From Serratia odorifera (lineage in GTDB: Bacteria; Pseudomonadota; Gammaproteobacteria; Enterobacterales; Enterobacteriaceae): 64,000 bases of DNA. Below, one piece after another: positions 7,871 through 16,674 of this stretch; position 1 is the stretch's first letter; each line of letters opens with the position of its first letter. The stretch spans positions 62,001 to 126,000 of the forward strand of contig NZ_LR134117.1 of the NCBI RefSeq assembly GCF_900635445.1, in the 5' to 3' direction. Made by a program: the position numbers and the translations under genes. The notes under the pieces are model-generated. The model was not told the DNA's origin, ran no database searches, and saw only the letters and a program-made list of their open reading frames with translations.

Positions 7871-8512
7871 ATGATGATTACAGTTGTTGGAGGCAATAAA
7901 GGAGGCTCATCCAAAACCACAACGGCGACTAACCTCGCTGTCGCGCTGGCGATGGTTCATGGTAAAGATGTGGTTTTGGTAGACTCTGATATTCAGCGTT
8001 CCGCTTCCCGTTGGCATGCAGAGCGTGAAGCCAACTGTTTATCGCCAGCTATCACGCTGATTGAAAAAACGGGCAACATCTCCCAGACCTTGCGCAGCCT
8101 GGCCGAAAAGTATGATCATGTGATTGTCGATGTAGCCGGACGCAACAGCAGGGAGTTGATCACCGCCTGCACCGTCGCTGATATGCTCATAGCGCCCCAT
8201 CAATGTTCTCAACTCGATTTGGACACCATGTTCGAACTGCAACAACAGCTGATCAGCATTCGCGACCTCAATCCCGATTTGAAAGCATTCGCCTACCAAA
8301 GCATTGCCAGCACAAACCCTTTGCTCGAAGGGAACGAACGCAACGAATTTCTAGAGTATGTCGCCGAGTTCGATCAACTCACTCCGCTGAGAGCGAAAAG
8401 CTGCTATCGCAAGATCTACCGAGATGTCATGTCAGAAGGGAAATCGGTCATGGAAACGGACAATGTCAAAGCCAGGGATGAAGTGATGTCACTCATTAAC
8501 GAGGTGTTCTGA
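7871..8512 (+). CDS. ParA-like partition ATPase (type Ib size)
   Basis: 213 aa, ATG at 7871 behind GGAGAAAA. Deviant Walker A: GGNKGGSSKTTTATNLA, with the invariant signature lysine but Ser in place of the usual Gly before Lys-Thr-Thr. Walker A' VVLVDSDIQRSASRW and Walker B HVIVDVAGR follow. There is no N-terminal helix-turn-helix, as expected for short ParF/Soj-type plasmid ATPases. The stop overlaps the start of the ribbon-helix-helix gene (TGATG), so the pair is coupled. Repeats at 7647-7702 are the likely centromere. Confidence 0.85.
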   Translation: MMITVVGGNKGGSSKTTTATNLAVALAMVHGKDVVLVDSDIQRSASRWHAEREANCLSPAITLIEKTGNISQTLRSLAEKYDHVIVDVAGRNSRELITACTVADMLIAPHQCSQLDLDTMFELQQQLISIRDLNPDLKAFAYQSIASTNPLLEGNERNEFLEYVAEFDQLTPLRAKSCYRKIYRDVMSEGKSVMETDNVKARDEVMSLINEVF

Positions 8513-8790
8513 TGGCGATCAAGAAACCGAGTGAACGGCGCCTACCCGGCGCCAGCGAAGCACAGGCGGATGCGCTGGCCAACCGCCTAGCGGATCGCCC
8601 CTATGGTGTTAACAGGGAAAATACACCCGAGGTGACGAAACCGGAAAGCATGACAAGGACGACCATCTCCCTGCCGGAAGCGTTACTCCGGCATCTTGAA
8701 GATCTGGCGCTCGAGAACAAACGGGCTGGTGTTGCGCCTAAAAACGTCAGCGCCATTATCCGGGAAGCGTTAGAGGGATACCTTAAGTAA
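8512..8790 (+). CDS. Ribbon-helix-helix partition partner
   Basis: 92 aa. A disordered N-terminus (about 45 residues) is followed by a ribbon-helix-helix fold: SMTRTTISLPEALLRHLEDL, then NVSAIIREALEGYLK. This is the architecture of ParG-like centromere-binding proteins, where the flexible N-terminus stimulates the ATPase. Its start overlaps the stop of the ParA-like gene. Target site: probably the AACTCAT array. Confidence 0.8.
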   Translation: MAIKKPSERRLPGASEAQADALANRLADRPYGVNRENTPEVTKPESMTRTTISLPEALLRHLEDLALENKRAGVAPKNVSAIIREALEGYLK

Positions 8791-8969
8791 TACGTATGAA
8801 ATGTGATGTATGAATTACTATTTATATAATATTGATAAATTTAAATAATTTTAAAACCTGATACTCATCGTTATATTTTATCAAAACAAAAACATCACAA
8901 GTATTACGTAACACCTCACAAATGTGAGGTATGAACAAACAGCCGTAGTCTGCCCGCAAAATCGGCCTG

Positions 8970-9115
8970 TCAGTCATCACGAATCAATGACGCCGTGTCC
9001 ATCTGTCTCAACATGGCCACGGCGTCCACACCCGGCATCGTGAACTTCACATGTCGATTCCGCGACCACGTCCAGCGGGATGTCCTGGTAAAGCATATGC
9101 ATCGCAAAACTGGTT
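8970..9115 (-). pseudogene. 3' remnant of a tyrosine recombinase gene
   Basis: On the minus strand the piece reads SFAMHMLYQDIPLDVV, then after an internal deletion NRHVKFTMPGVDAVAMLRQM and a TGA at 8970-8972. This matches the C-terminus of the intact recombinase at 51673-52509 (SYAMHMLYQGTPLKV; NRQVQFTLSTQDALTMIREV) but lacks the segment with the GHxxG box and catalytic Tyr. No other part of the gene remains. 8791-8969 is AT-rich and holds nothing else I can name. Confidence 0.75.
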
Positions 9116-9159
9116 ATCTCAAAAGAGTATACCTTTGTGAGAGCTAGGATAATTTGCCC

Positions 9160-9185
9160 AAATCAAGTATCACAGAACTTGATTT
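9160..9185. repeat. Inverted repeat, possible resolvase site
   Basis: AAATCAAGT (9160-9168) and ACTTGATTT (9177-9185) form a 9-bp dyad about 55 bp upstream of the resolvase start, with a partial third copy (AAATTTGATAC) at 9190-9200. Serine recombinases bind such dyads next to their gene, so this may be part of a res site and an autoregulatory operator. Confidence 0.4.
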
Positions 9186-9240
9186 CGTAAATTTGATACG
9201 CAAAAATCTCATCATCTAATATCTATTGGGATTAAATCGT

Positions 9241-9888
9241 ATGGCTTTCGTAGGTTACGCGCGTGTATCGACGACAGACCAGGATCTGACAAACCAGATT
9301 GCGGTGTTAACTTCAGCCGGCTGCCGTAAAATTTTCTCAGAGAAAATGACCGGAACCAGGAAAGAAGGGCGCCAGGCACTCGATGACTGCCTCGACTACC
9401 TGCGGGAAGGCGATACGTTGGTGATCACCCGTATCGACCGTCTGTCACGCAGCCTGCGCGACTTACAAAATCTGGTTCATGAGCTTGAAGGGCAAAACAT
9501 CAAGCTCAGGGCGACAGAGCAGGCCATCGATACCTCTTCCGCTTCCGGTAAAGCTTTCCTGGATATGTTGGGCGTCTTTGCCGAGTTCGAGACACGCCTG
9601 CGCCAGGAACGCCAGCGGGAAGGCATTGCCCGGGCAAAAGCCAAAGGAGCATATAAAGGAAGAAAACCCACCGCTCAGGCAAAAACGCAGCAGGTCATTG
9701 AATTGACGCTGGCCGGTGTCACCCGCGAAGCGGTTGCCGACAGATTGGGTATTGGCAGGGCCAGCGTCTACCGAATATTAAAAACCTGGCGGCAGCAACA
9801 TCCCGACGCTATCCTGCCCGGAGAACGGGTGAAGCCTTCTCTCAACCATAGTGAGCCGGCGACCGAACATGTTACGATAGCCTCATGA
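9241..9888 (+). CDS. Serine recombinase (resolvase/invertase family)
   Basis: 215 aa from the ATG at 9241. It begins FVGYARVSTTDQDLTNQ, with the catalytic Ser in YARVST. DTLVITRIDRLSRSLRDLQN contains the arginine cluster, and a long E helix follows (AEFETRLRQERQREGIARAK). A C-terminal Hin-type helix-turn-helix ends the chain (TREAVADRLGIGRASVYRIL). The size matches resolvases of Tn3-like elements and plasmid multimer resolution systems. No transposase accompanies it, so plasmid multimer resolution is likely. Its stop overlaps the Rpn gene by 4 bp (ATGA). Confidence 0.9.
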   Translation: MAFVGYARVSTTDQDLTNQIAVLTSAGCRKIFSEKMTGTRKEGRQALDDCLDYLREGDTLVITRIDRLSRSLRDLQNLVHELEGQNIKLRATEQAIDTSSASGKAFLDMLGVFAEFETRLRQERQREGIARAKAKGAYKGRKPTAQAKTQQVIELTLAGVTREAVADRLGIGRASVYRILKTWRQQHPDAILPGERVKPSLNHSEPATEHVTIAS

Positions 9889-10844
9889 AAAAAAATCCAA
9901 CGCCCCATGATGCCACTTTCCGGCAATTTCTGACGCAACCCGAAATAGCCCGCGACTTCATGGATATCCATCTGCCGGCCGAACTGCGGGCCATCTGTGA
10001 CCTCAGCACGCTGAAGCTGGAGTCCGGCTCCTTTGTCGAAGATGATCTGCGCCAGTATTTCAGCGACGTGCTCTACAGCCTGAAAACCACCACCGGCGCT
10101 GACGGTTACGTACACGTGCTTATCGAGCACCAGTCCAGCCCGGATAAGCATATGGCCTTTCGCCTCATCCGATATGCCGTTGCCGCTATGCAGCGTCATC
10201 TCGACGCCGGTCACAAGAAGTTGCCATTGGTCATTCCGGTGCTGTTCTATACAGGCAAACGCAGCCCGTATCCGTACCCGACCAACTGGCTGCAGGAATT
10301 TGATGATCCGGCGTTGGCGGGAAAATTGTACACCGGCGATTTTCCGCTGGTTGATGTGACGATCATCCCCGACGAAGAGATTATGGGTCACCGCAGCATG
10401 GCCGCGCTGACCCTGCTGCAGAAACATATTCGCCAGCGCGACCTGGCCGAATTGACCGACAGACTGTCCGCCATTCTGCTGGCCGGCTATCTCTCTTCGC
10501 CGCAGGTGATTTCGCTGATACACTATATTATCCAGACCGGTGAATCGGCGGATGCGCAGGCATTTGTTCGCGCACTGGCCCTGCGGGTACCGCAACATGA
10601 GGATGAACTGATGACCATCGCACAACAGCTTGAACAAAAAGGTATCGAGAAGGGTATCCAGAAAGGTATCGAGCAGGGTATCCAATTGGGTGAACAGCGC
10701 GGTATTGAAAAAGGGCGCAATGAAGGCAAACTCGAAGGCAAACTCGAAGTTGCCCGTACCATGCTGGCCAACGGCCTCGATCGCGACTCGGTCATGAAAA
10801 TGACCGGGCTGACCGCTGACGACCTGGCGCAGATCCGCCACTAA
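9885..10844 (+). CDS. Rpn family recombination-promoting nuclease
   Basis: 319 aa. The N-terminal two thirds match the YhgA/RpnA (transposase_31, PD-(D/E)XK) family: MKKNPTPHDATFRQFL, FMDIHLPAELRAICDL, YFSDVLYSLKT, then VLIEHQSSPDKHMAFRLIRY with the Glu-x-Gln nuclease core. A repetitive tail of IEKGIQKGIEQGIQLGEQRG type precedes the C-terminus; such Gly/Gln heptads vary in number in this family. Family members make DNA breaks that raise RecA-independent recombination. It is translationally coupled to the resolvase. Confidence 0.9.
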   Translation: MKKNPTPHDATFRQFLTQPEIARDFMDIHLPAELRAICDLSTLKLESGSFVEDDLRQYFSDVLYSLKTTTGADGYVHVLIEHQSSPDKHMAFRLIRYAVAAMQRHLDAGHKKLPLVIPVLFYTGKRSPYPYPTNWLQEFDDPALAGKLYTGDFPLVDVTIIPDEEIMGHRSMAALTLLQKHIRQRDLAELTDRLSAILLAGYLSSPQVISLIHYIIQTGESADAQAFVRALALRVPQHEDELMTIAQQLEQKGIEKGIQKGIEQGIQLGEQRGIEKGRNEGKLEGKLEVARTMLANGLDRDSVMKMTGLTADDLAQIRH

Positions 10845-10872
10845 TTCTTCGCTTCGACGGGCAGGGTAGCCA

Positions 10873-11487
10873 TTGTTAGATAAAACCGAATCCGTTACCA
10901 CAGAGAACACTACCTCAGCGCTCAGCCATCTGGCGTTCTGCGCCCTGGTGGCGTTGGGGCTGGCGCGCCAAGACGGTATCGCCAGCACGCCCTATGCCGA
11001 AAACCTGTTTCTGATCCGCTGGCTGGCCACCGCCCAAAAGCAAAAACGCTTCCCCAGGAGCGTTGCGATTGACATCCAGTGGTTACTCGAACGTGGCCGC
11101 AAACACGGCCCGGCTGGCAAACTGCGTCAGCATCTTGACTACCTCTGGAGCTCCTGCAGCGGCAACCTGGCCGCACAATCCGATCTGTTCCGGCTCACCT
11201 ACGCCTCTGAAACCCTGAAAGACCAGGGCTGGGACAATTATGTGCTGGACGCACATGAGTGGAAATCCGGCGTAACGCCGGTGCCGTCACAGCACAACGG
11301 ATTCTACGTCGAAAAAGCGGCGCTGAATGCCGCCTTTGCCCAGGACGGTAGCCATCTGCATCCCGTCCCCTTTCGTGTCGTCGGTGACGCCGACCGGTTT
11401 ATGCACGTCATGGCAGAGTACGGTCTGGGTACCCGACGGCTCGGCAGTACGGCGACCTGTCACACTATCGCACTGGAGCCTGCGTAA
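10873..11487 (+). CDS. DUF2913 family protein
   Basis: 204 aa from a TTG (10873); no ATG fits. Matches what I know of DUF2913: SHLAFCALVALGLARQDG, ENLFLIRWLATAQKQKRFPR, then HLDYLWSSCSGNLAAQSDLFRL. These proteins occur beside plasmid and island genes in Enterobacterales; biochemical function is unknown. It lies 130 bp upstream of the SNF2 helicase gene on the same strand and may be transcribed with it. Confidence 0.75.
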   Translation: MLDKTESVTTENTTSALSHLAFCALVALGLARQDGIASTPYAENLFLIRWLATAQKQKRFPRSVAIDIQWLLERGRKHGPAGKLRQHLDYLWSSCSGNLAAQSDLFRLTYASETLKDQGWDNYVLDAHEWKSGVTPVPSQHNGFYVEKAALNAAFAQDGSHLHPVPFRVVGDADRFMHVMAEYGLGTRRLGSTATCHTIALEPA

Positions 11488-11617
11488 GCGGCGCAACCAC
11501 GGCCCGGCGATAGGACACATAGCGGCACCTGACCCACCGTCGCCGGCGGGCAGCAAAAGGAACAGGACAGGCCGCAGCCGGATGTGTGTGCTGAGGTCAC
11601 GTTAACAAGGTGATACC

Positions 11618-14600
11618 ATGACCGAACACAAAAGCACACCTTCACGCGCTGACAACGCGGAAACCCCGGAGGCTGGGCTCGCGCATCTGCCCGTCCATCT
11701 CACCGCCATCCTCTGCCAGCTCGCCCTGCATGACGATTTGGCAAAATCCGCCCTGCTGGATAACCTGCATCAGCTGGAGATAAGCCCCGTAGCCCACCGC
11801 CGCATGAATCCCGCGGATATGGCTGACGCCCTGAAAATCCTGCTGGCGCAAGGATGGCTGCAGGAGATGAACAACCGCTACCACCTGGCCGGTCATGATA
11901 ACGTGGTTTACCGCTACATGGTCACCCATCCCGCCGTCTGGGGGGCTTGCCCGCAGCACCCCGGCCATTCACGCCTGTTAAGCGGCCTGCGTACGCGCAG
12001 GGCCCGGATGTGGCACGCACTTCTCGCCGGGGACGAGGTGGCCCTGCCGCAACACCTGGACGAGTGGATGACCCATCCCGGCTACGCCCCACAGACGCAT
12101 CCCGCTTTTCAGCTGTTGGCTGACGAGGCCGGTCGACACACCTTTGCGCTGTTAAACGAGGCTATTCAGATAGCGCTGCTGGCCAGCTTTCTCGTTGATG
12201 CCTGTTACCGCCTCACTGAGTGCTCCGCGATCTACCAGTATGCCTGCACCTTCAGCGACGCGCGGGGCACGACACCGCCCGCGTTACGGGAGCCCCTGGC
12301 GCTGCAGGCCCTGTGGCGAGGCGACCACAACCGCCTTGACCAAATCAGGGGGGAGGGTGAACTGCCTCCGACCGTCACAGGCTGGATTGCCCTGAGTCGC
12401 GGACAAAAAGACGCTGCGCTCGAGGCATACCGGCTGCTCGTCAGTCAGTACCGCAAGGCTACGCGCAAACGCAAGCTGCACCTGCCCCCCTTGCCGTCCA
12501 TGATGGCCGCGTTAACGCTGCTGGCCAATCATGAGCCTGCGTATACCGCAACACTTCGGGAACTGGCCCACCATGCCATCGAGGAAGGTTTCGGCAGTGG
12601 CTGGGTTTTGCTGCAGGGCCTGCTGCATGAATGCGAAGGTAAGCCGCCGCAGGGCACCTCACCCGAACAAGCCACGACGCCACTCATCGGCATGGCCGGC
12701 GTCTGGCTGGCGCTGCTCAGGCACTGGCGAAGCGATACCGAAGACAGTGCACGCGGGCAGCAACGTCTCGAGATATTCAGAGAACAGTTGGCCACCCGCG
12801 GCTATCACCGGCTGGAGAAGGACATTGCCGACCTGCTCCATCAGCAATACCGTCAGCAGGCGCCCCAACTGCCTCATCCGCTGAGCGCCCTGTATCGGCG
12901 CAGGGCGTCATGGGAATACGCCCTGGACGCCCTGAGCCAGCTGACGGCGGCGGAAAACGCCAATACGTCCCGCATGGCTTGGTTTTTGACCCTGCATCGC
13001 TACGAGCTGACGCTGGAACCCCGGGAACAAAAATACAACCGGGACGGCTGGACCAAAGGGCGCCCGCTGTCCCTCAAACGCCTCAACGACGCGGCCGACA
13101 CACTGCCCTGGCTGCTGGCGCAGGACCGGCAGGCGTTGCGACACATTCATTACACCTCGGCGTATTCCTTTTACGGGCACAGCGGCACCTACACGCTGGA
13201 TGCTGAAGCCGCCTTGCCGGCGCTGGTTGGCCACCCGGCGGTGTTCTGGCAGGACGCCCCGGACGTACGCATCGACATTGAACCTGGGCAGGTGACGCTG
13301 GTGATAACGGAGGCGGGGGAGAGTCTCGCCCTCACGCTCCGCCCGCCGGGCATCAGCGACAGTCTCGGGCTGCTATGGGAAAAAGAAACGCCGACCCGCC
13401 TGGTGGTGTATCCGGTCAGTGACGAACATCGCAAGATTGCCGGCATTCTCGGCAGGGAGCTGCGCATTCCGGCCAGCGCCCGCGATCGGGTCCTGCAGTC
13501 GGTGTCGTCCATCGCGCCTCTGCTGCCGGTCCAGGCCAATCTGCCCGAGCTGACGGCGCACATTCCGCATGTTCCGCCGGATGAAAAACTGTATGCGCAT
13601 CTGCTGCCGCTTGGCGAGGGGCTGCGTCTGCAACTGCGGGTTCACCCCTTGCCAAACGGCACCGCTTTCCCGCCTGGGCGGGGCGGCGACATCGTCAACG
13701 GTGAACAGGACGGGCAGGCGATACAAACCCGCCGCGACCTGCCGGCAGAACAACAGCGGCTACAGCAGGTGCTGGCGGCCTGCCCGATACTCGAGGCTGC
13801 GGCAACGGACACCACCGAATGGCAACTGACCGAGACCCAGGACGCCCTGGAGGCGCTGACGCAACTGCGCGCGGTTGATCCGGCACGACTTGAATGCGTC
13901 TGGCCGGAAGGTGAACGTCTGCGTCTGGGTGGCCGCCGCGATATGCAATCCCTGAAGCTGCATGTCCGCCGGCAGGGCGAGTGGTTTTCCCTGTCCGGTG
14001 AACTGGCGCTGGATGACGGCAAGGTATTGCAGTTGCGCCAGGTACTGACACTCCTGCAGGAAAGCCGCGGGCGGTTCATCCGCCTGAGCGAGCAGGATTG
14101 GCTGGTCCTGGATAATCAACTGCGTCAGCGCCTGCAGCAGATAGCCCTGCTGGCCGGCGACGGTGACCCTCTCACGCTGAATGCGCTGACCCTGCCGTTT
14201 TTGAAAACTCTCGCCAATGAAGCCGGGCATCTCGACGGTGACGCCGACTGGCGCCGGCAGCTGCGCGGGCTTGAGGAAAGAGAAAAGCACCAGCCCGTGG
14301 TGCCGTCCACGCTGAAAGCTGAGTTGCGCGACTACCAGCAGGCAGGCTACTGCTGGCTGTCGCGGCTGGCACACTGGGGTGTGGGCGCCTGCCTGGCCGA
14401 TGACATGGGGCTGGGGAAAACCCTGCAGGCCCTGGCCCTACTGCTCGAACGCGCCCCGGGCGGACCGCAACTGGTGGTGGTCCCCACGTCCATCGCCGGC
14501 AACTGGCTGAGCGAAAGCGAACGGTTCGCCCCCCACACTCCGGGTGCGGGACTACCGGCGCCGGCGCGAGATAACGGACGTGGGTGCCTTCGATGTGGTG

Positions 14601-15683
14601 GTGGTCAGTTATGGCCTGCTGCTGCAGGATGCGCAGACGTTTGCCGACCGGCAGTGGCACAGCGTGGTGCTGGATGAAGCGCAGGCCATCAAGAACGCAC
14701 AGACCCAACGGGCGCGCGCCGTGATGGCGCTGAAGGCGGATTTCCGCCTGGCGCTGAGCGGCACGCCAATCGAGAATCACCTGGGCGAACTGTGGAGCCT
14801 GTTCCGCTTCCTCAACCCGGGTCTGCTGGGTGGTCTGAAACCGTTCAATCAACGATTTGCAACGCCGATTGAGCAAGGTGACCGGTTGGCCGGCACCACG
14901 CTGAAGCAGCTGATTACACCCTTTATGTTGCGCAGAACCAAATCGCAGGTACTGGACGAACTGCCGCCGCGTACCGACATCCTTCACACCATCCCCCTGA
15001 GCGACGAGGAACGGCACTGGTACGAGGCCTTGCGCCAGCAGGCAGTAGAGCGGCTGGACAGTGGCGGTGGCGACATCAAACCGCTGCAGGTGCTGACGGA
15101 GATCACCCGGTTGCGCCGGTTCTGCTGCCACCCGTCACTGGTGCTGGATAACCTCCCGCTGGCGGGCAGCAAGCTGGCGGCCTGTCTGGACATCATCGAC
15201 GAGTTGCGGGAAAACCACCACAAGGCGCTGGTATTCAGCCAGTTTGTCGACCATCTGACGCTGCTGCGGACCGCGCTGGACGAACGGGGTATCCGCTACC
15301 AATACCTGGACGGTTCAACCTCACCGACCGAACGGGAAAAGCGGGTGGCCGCGTTCCAGTCAGGCGAGGGGGAACTGTTTCTGATCAGCCTGAAAGCTGG
15401 CGGCACCGGGCTTAACCTGACGGCCGCAGATTACGTCATTCATCTCGACCCCTGGTGGAACCCGGCCGTTGAAGACCAGGCGAGCGACCGCGCCTATCGA
15501 ATAGGACAGGAGCGCCCGGTCACGGTATACCGTCTGGTGATGGAAGACACCATCGAGGAACAGATGGTAGCCCTGCACGGCCGAAAGCGCCAGCTGGCTG
15601 AGGATTTACTGGCCGGCAGCGACGGCGTGGGCCGGTTGGACACCCAGGCACTGCTGGCTGTACTGCGGGGAAGTCCAAAGTGA
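11618..15683 (+). pseudogene. SNF2-family helicase, split by a one-base frameshift
   Basis: About 1354 aa if repaired. The ATG at 11618 follows AAGGTG. The first ~880 residues are an unrecognised helical region. The SNF2 ATPase follows: LRDYQQAGYCWLSRLAHWG, Walker A LADDMGLGKTLQALALLL, VVPTSIAGNWLSE. In a run of six C (14529-14534) the frame is lost; with five C it reads ERFAPTLRVRDYRRRREITD and continues with DEAQ (VVLDEAQAIKNAQT), ALSGTPIENHLGELWSLFRF, and helicase C motifs (LVFSQFVDH, LKAGGTGLNLTAADYVIHLD, DRAYRIGQ) to 15683. All motifs survive on both sides, so the lesion is recent, a sequencing error, or tolerated slippage. Such proteins remodel protein-DNA complexes. Confidence 0.85.
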
Positions 15684-15745
15684 TGACCGTGACGACATGT
15701 TGGCAGAGTTCCGCGCTTTCTATATTACGACAAAAGGAATGAGCC

Positions 15746-16180
15746 GTGACCGAACAGGAACTGTATGATCATGCCGTCTCGTTGCTGGCAAAGAAAAATT
15801 ACGCCTCTGGCGATATGCATCGCCAGCTGAGCCGACTGACCGAAAGTACGGGGGATATCGCGCGCGTTTTACGTCGCCTGACCGATAACCACGCGCTCAA
15901 TGATACTCAGTTACTTGCTTATCTTTTTGATAAACACGTTAAAAAAATGCACGGCCCCACGAGAATAAAACAAGAGATGCGACAGAAAGGATTTTCGCCG
16001 GCACTCATAGACCAAGAGATCGACAATAGGGAGATTGACTGGTATCAACTGGCCAAAGAAGCCCGGTTCAGAAAGTTCGGTGACGCGTTACCTTCTGAGC
16101 CAAAGGAAAAAAACAAACAAATCAGGCACCTTCAGTATAAAGGCTTCACGATGGATATGATCTTTGAGGCGTTAGGTTAA
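15746..16180 (+). CDS. RecX-like protein
   Basis: 144 aa starting MTEQELYDHAVSLLAKKNYA. Three-helix RecX repeats are visible: ELYDHAVSLLAKKNYASGDM, then IARVLRRLTDNHALNDTQLL, then HGPTRIKQEMRQKGFSPALI, and the final RHLQYKGFTMDMIFEALG. RecX proteins cap and disassemble RecA filaments. Chromosomal recX sits beside recA; here the gene follows a SNF2 helicase and lies downstream of the Rpn nuclease, suggesting a plasmid module that manipulates recombination. It is slightly shorter than chromosomal RecX (about 150-166 aa). Confidence 0.8.
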   Translation: MTEQELYDHAVSLLAKKNYASGDMHRQLSRLTESTGDIARVLRRLTDNHALNDTQLLAYLFDKHVKKMHGPTRIKQEMRQKGFSPALIDQEIDNREIDWYQLAKEARFRKFGDALPSEPKEKNKQIRHLQYKGFTMDMIFEALG

Positions 16181-16225
16181 CCCTGATTTCAATTTTGACT
16201 TCGACAGAAGAGAGGCCGAAACCCT

Positions 16226-16507
16226 ATGCGCATTCCAGAAAACGCCATTTTATCAACCCTGAAAAACGGTGGATGTATCAAGAGCTTTTACCGGCGCTCG
16301 GCACGAAGTCCCCGTCAGGAAAAATCAGTGCTGGCCGACGGTTATGTGCTGGAGTCATCGGTTGACGGGGACGAAATTATTCTGAGTCATGCCGATTTTT
16401 TGTCAGTAAAAACAAAGTTGGCAGAAACAGAAGCCTGGGAGCAGGTAGTGGGGAGCACACTTTTTGGTGGAAGCTCCTGGATGTTACGCTCCGATGTGGA
16501 TGATTAA
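16226..16507 (+). CDS. 93-aa hypothetical protein, copy 1
   Basis: Starts MRIPENAILSTLKNGGCIKS. About four fifths of its residues match the 93-aa protein at 29576-29857, which is a passenger of the Tn3-family transposon. The shared core runs through SFYRRSAR, RQEKSVLADGYVLES and ILSHADFLSVKTKLAET to MLRSDVDD. No known domain. The similarity continues past the stop codon for about 40 bp, up to the group II intron remnant at 16548. This copy has no transposase or resolvase partner. Confidence 0.7.
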   Translation: MRIPENAILSTLKNGGCIKSFYRRSARSPRQEKSVLADGYVLESSVDGDEIILSHADFLSVKTKLAETEAWEQVVGSTLFGGSSWMLRSDVDD

Positions 16508-16547
16508 TCAGCATACGATTAATTTTGTCGTCTTTTATATACAATGA

Positions 16548-16625
16548 GAGCCGGATGACGGGAGACTGTCACGTCCGGTTCCGTGGGAGCGCAGGGGGGA
16601 GTTCCCTCGCGCGACCTGATACCCC
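16548..16625 (+). mobile_element. Stranded 3' end of a group II intron (domains V-VI)
   Basis: A 34-nt domain V sits at 16548-16581: GAGCCGGATGACG, a GGAGAC loop, then GTCACGTCCGGTTC. Its pattern matches domain V of the complete intron at 56986-57019, with compensating changes in the stem. A GC-rich hairpin follows (GAGGGGG/CCCTC type) like the intron's domain VI region, ending near 16625. No reverse transcriptase gene or domains I-IV remain upstream; the adjacent sequence is the tail of the 93-aa gene unit. It is a relic of a truncated insertion. Confidence 0.75.
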
Positions 16626-16674
16626 CCAAATATAGGATAATTACCGAGCTAGATTTAATTTAAAAACAAATGAT

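Noticed and set aside
9768..10988. 406-codon minus-strand frame opposite resolvase/Rpn
   Set aside because: Covers two well-supported + strand genes and has no domain; repeats such as FLDTLLDTF are the antisense of the Gly/Gln repeats of the Rpn protein.
14172..15131. 319-codon minus-strand frame opposite the SNF2 helicase
   Set aside because: Antisense to conserved helicase motifs; no independent support.
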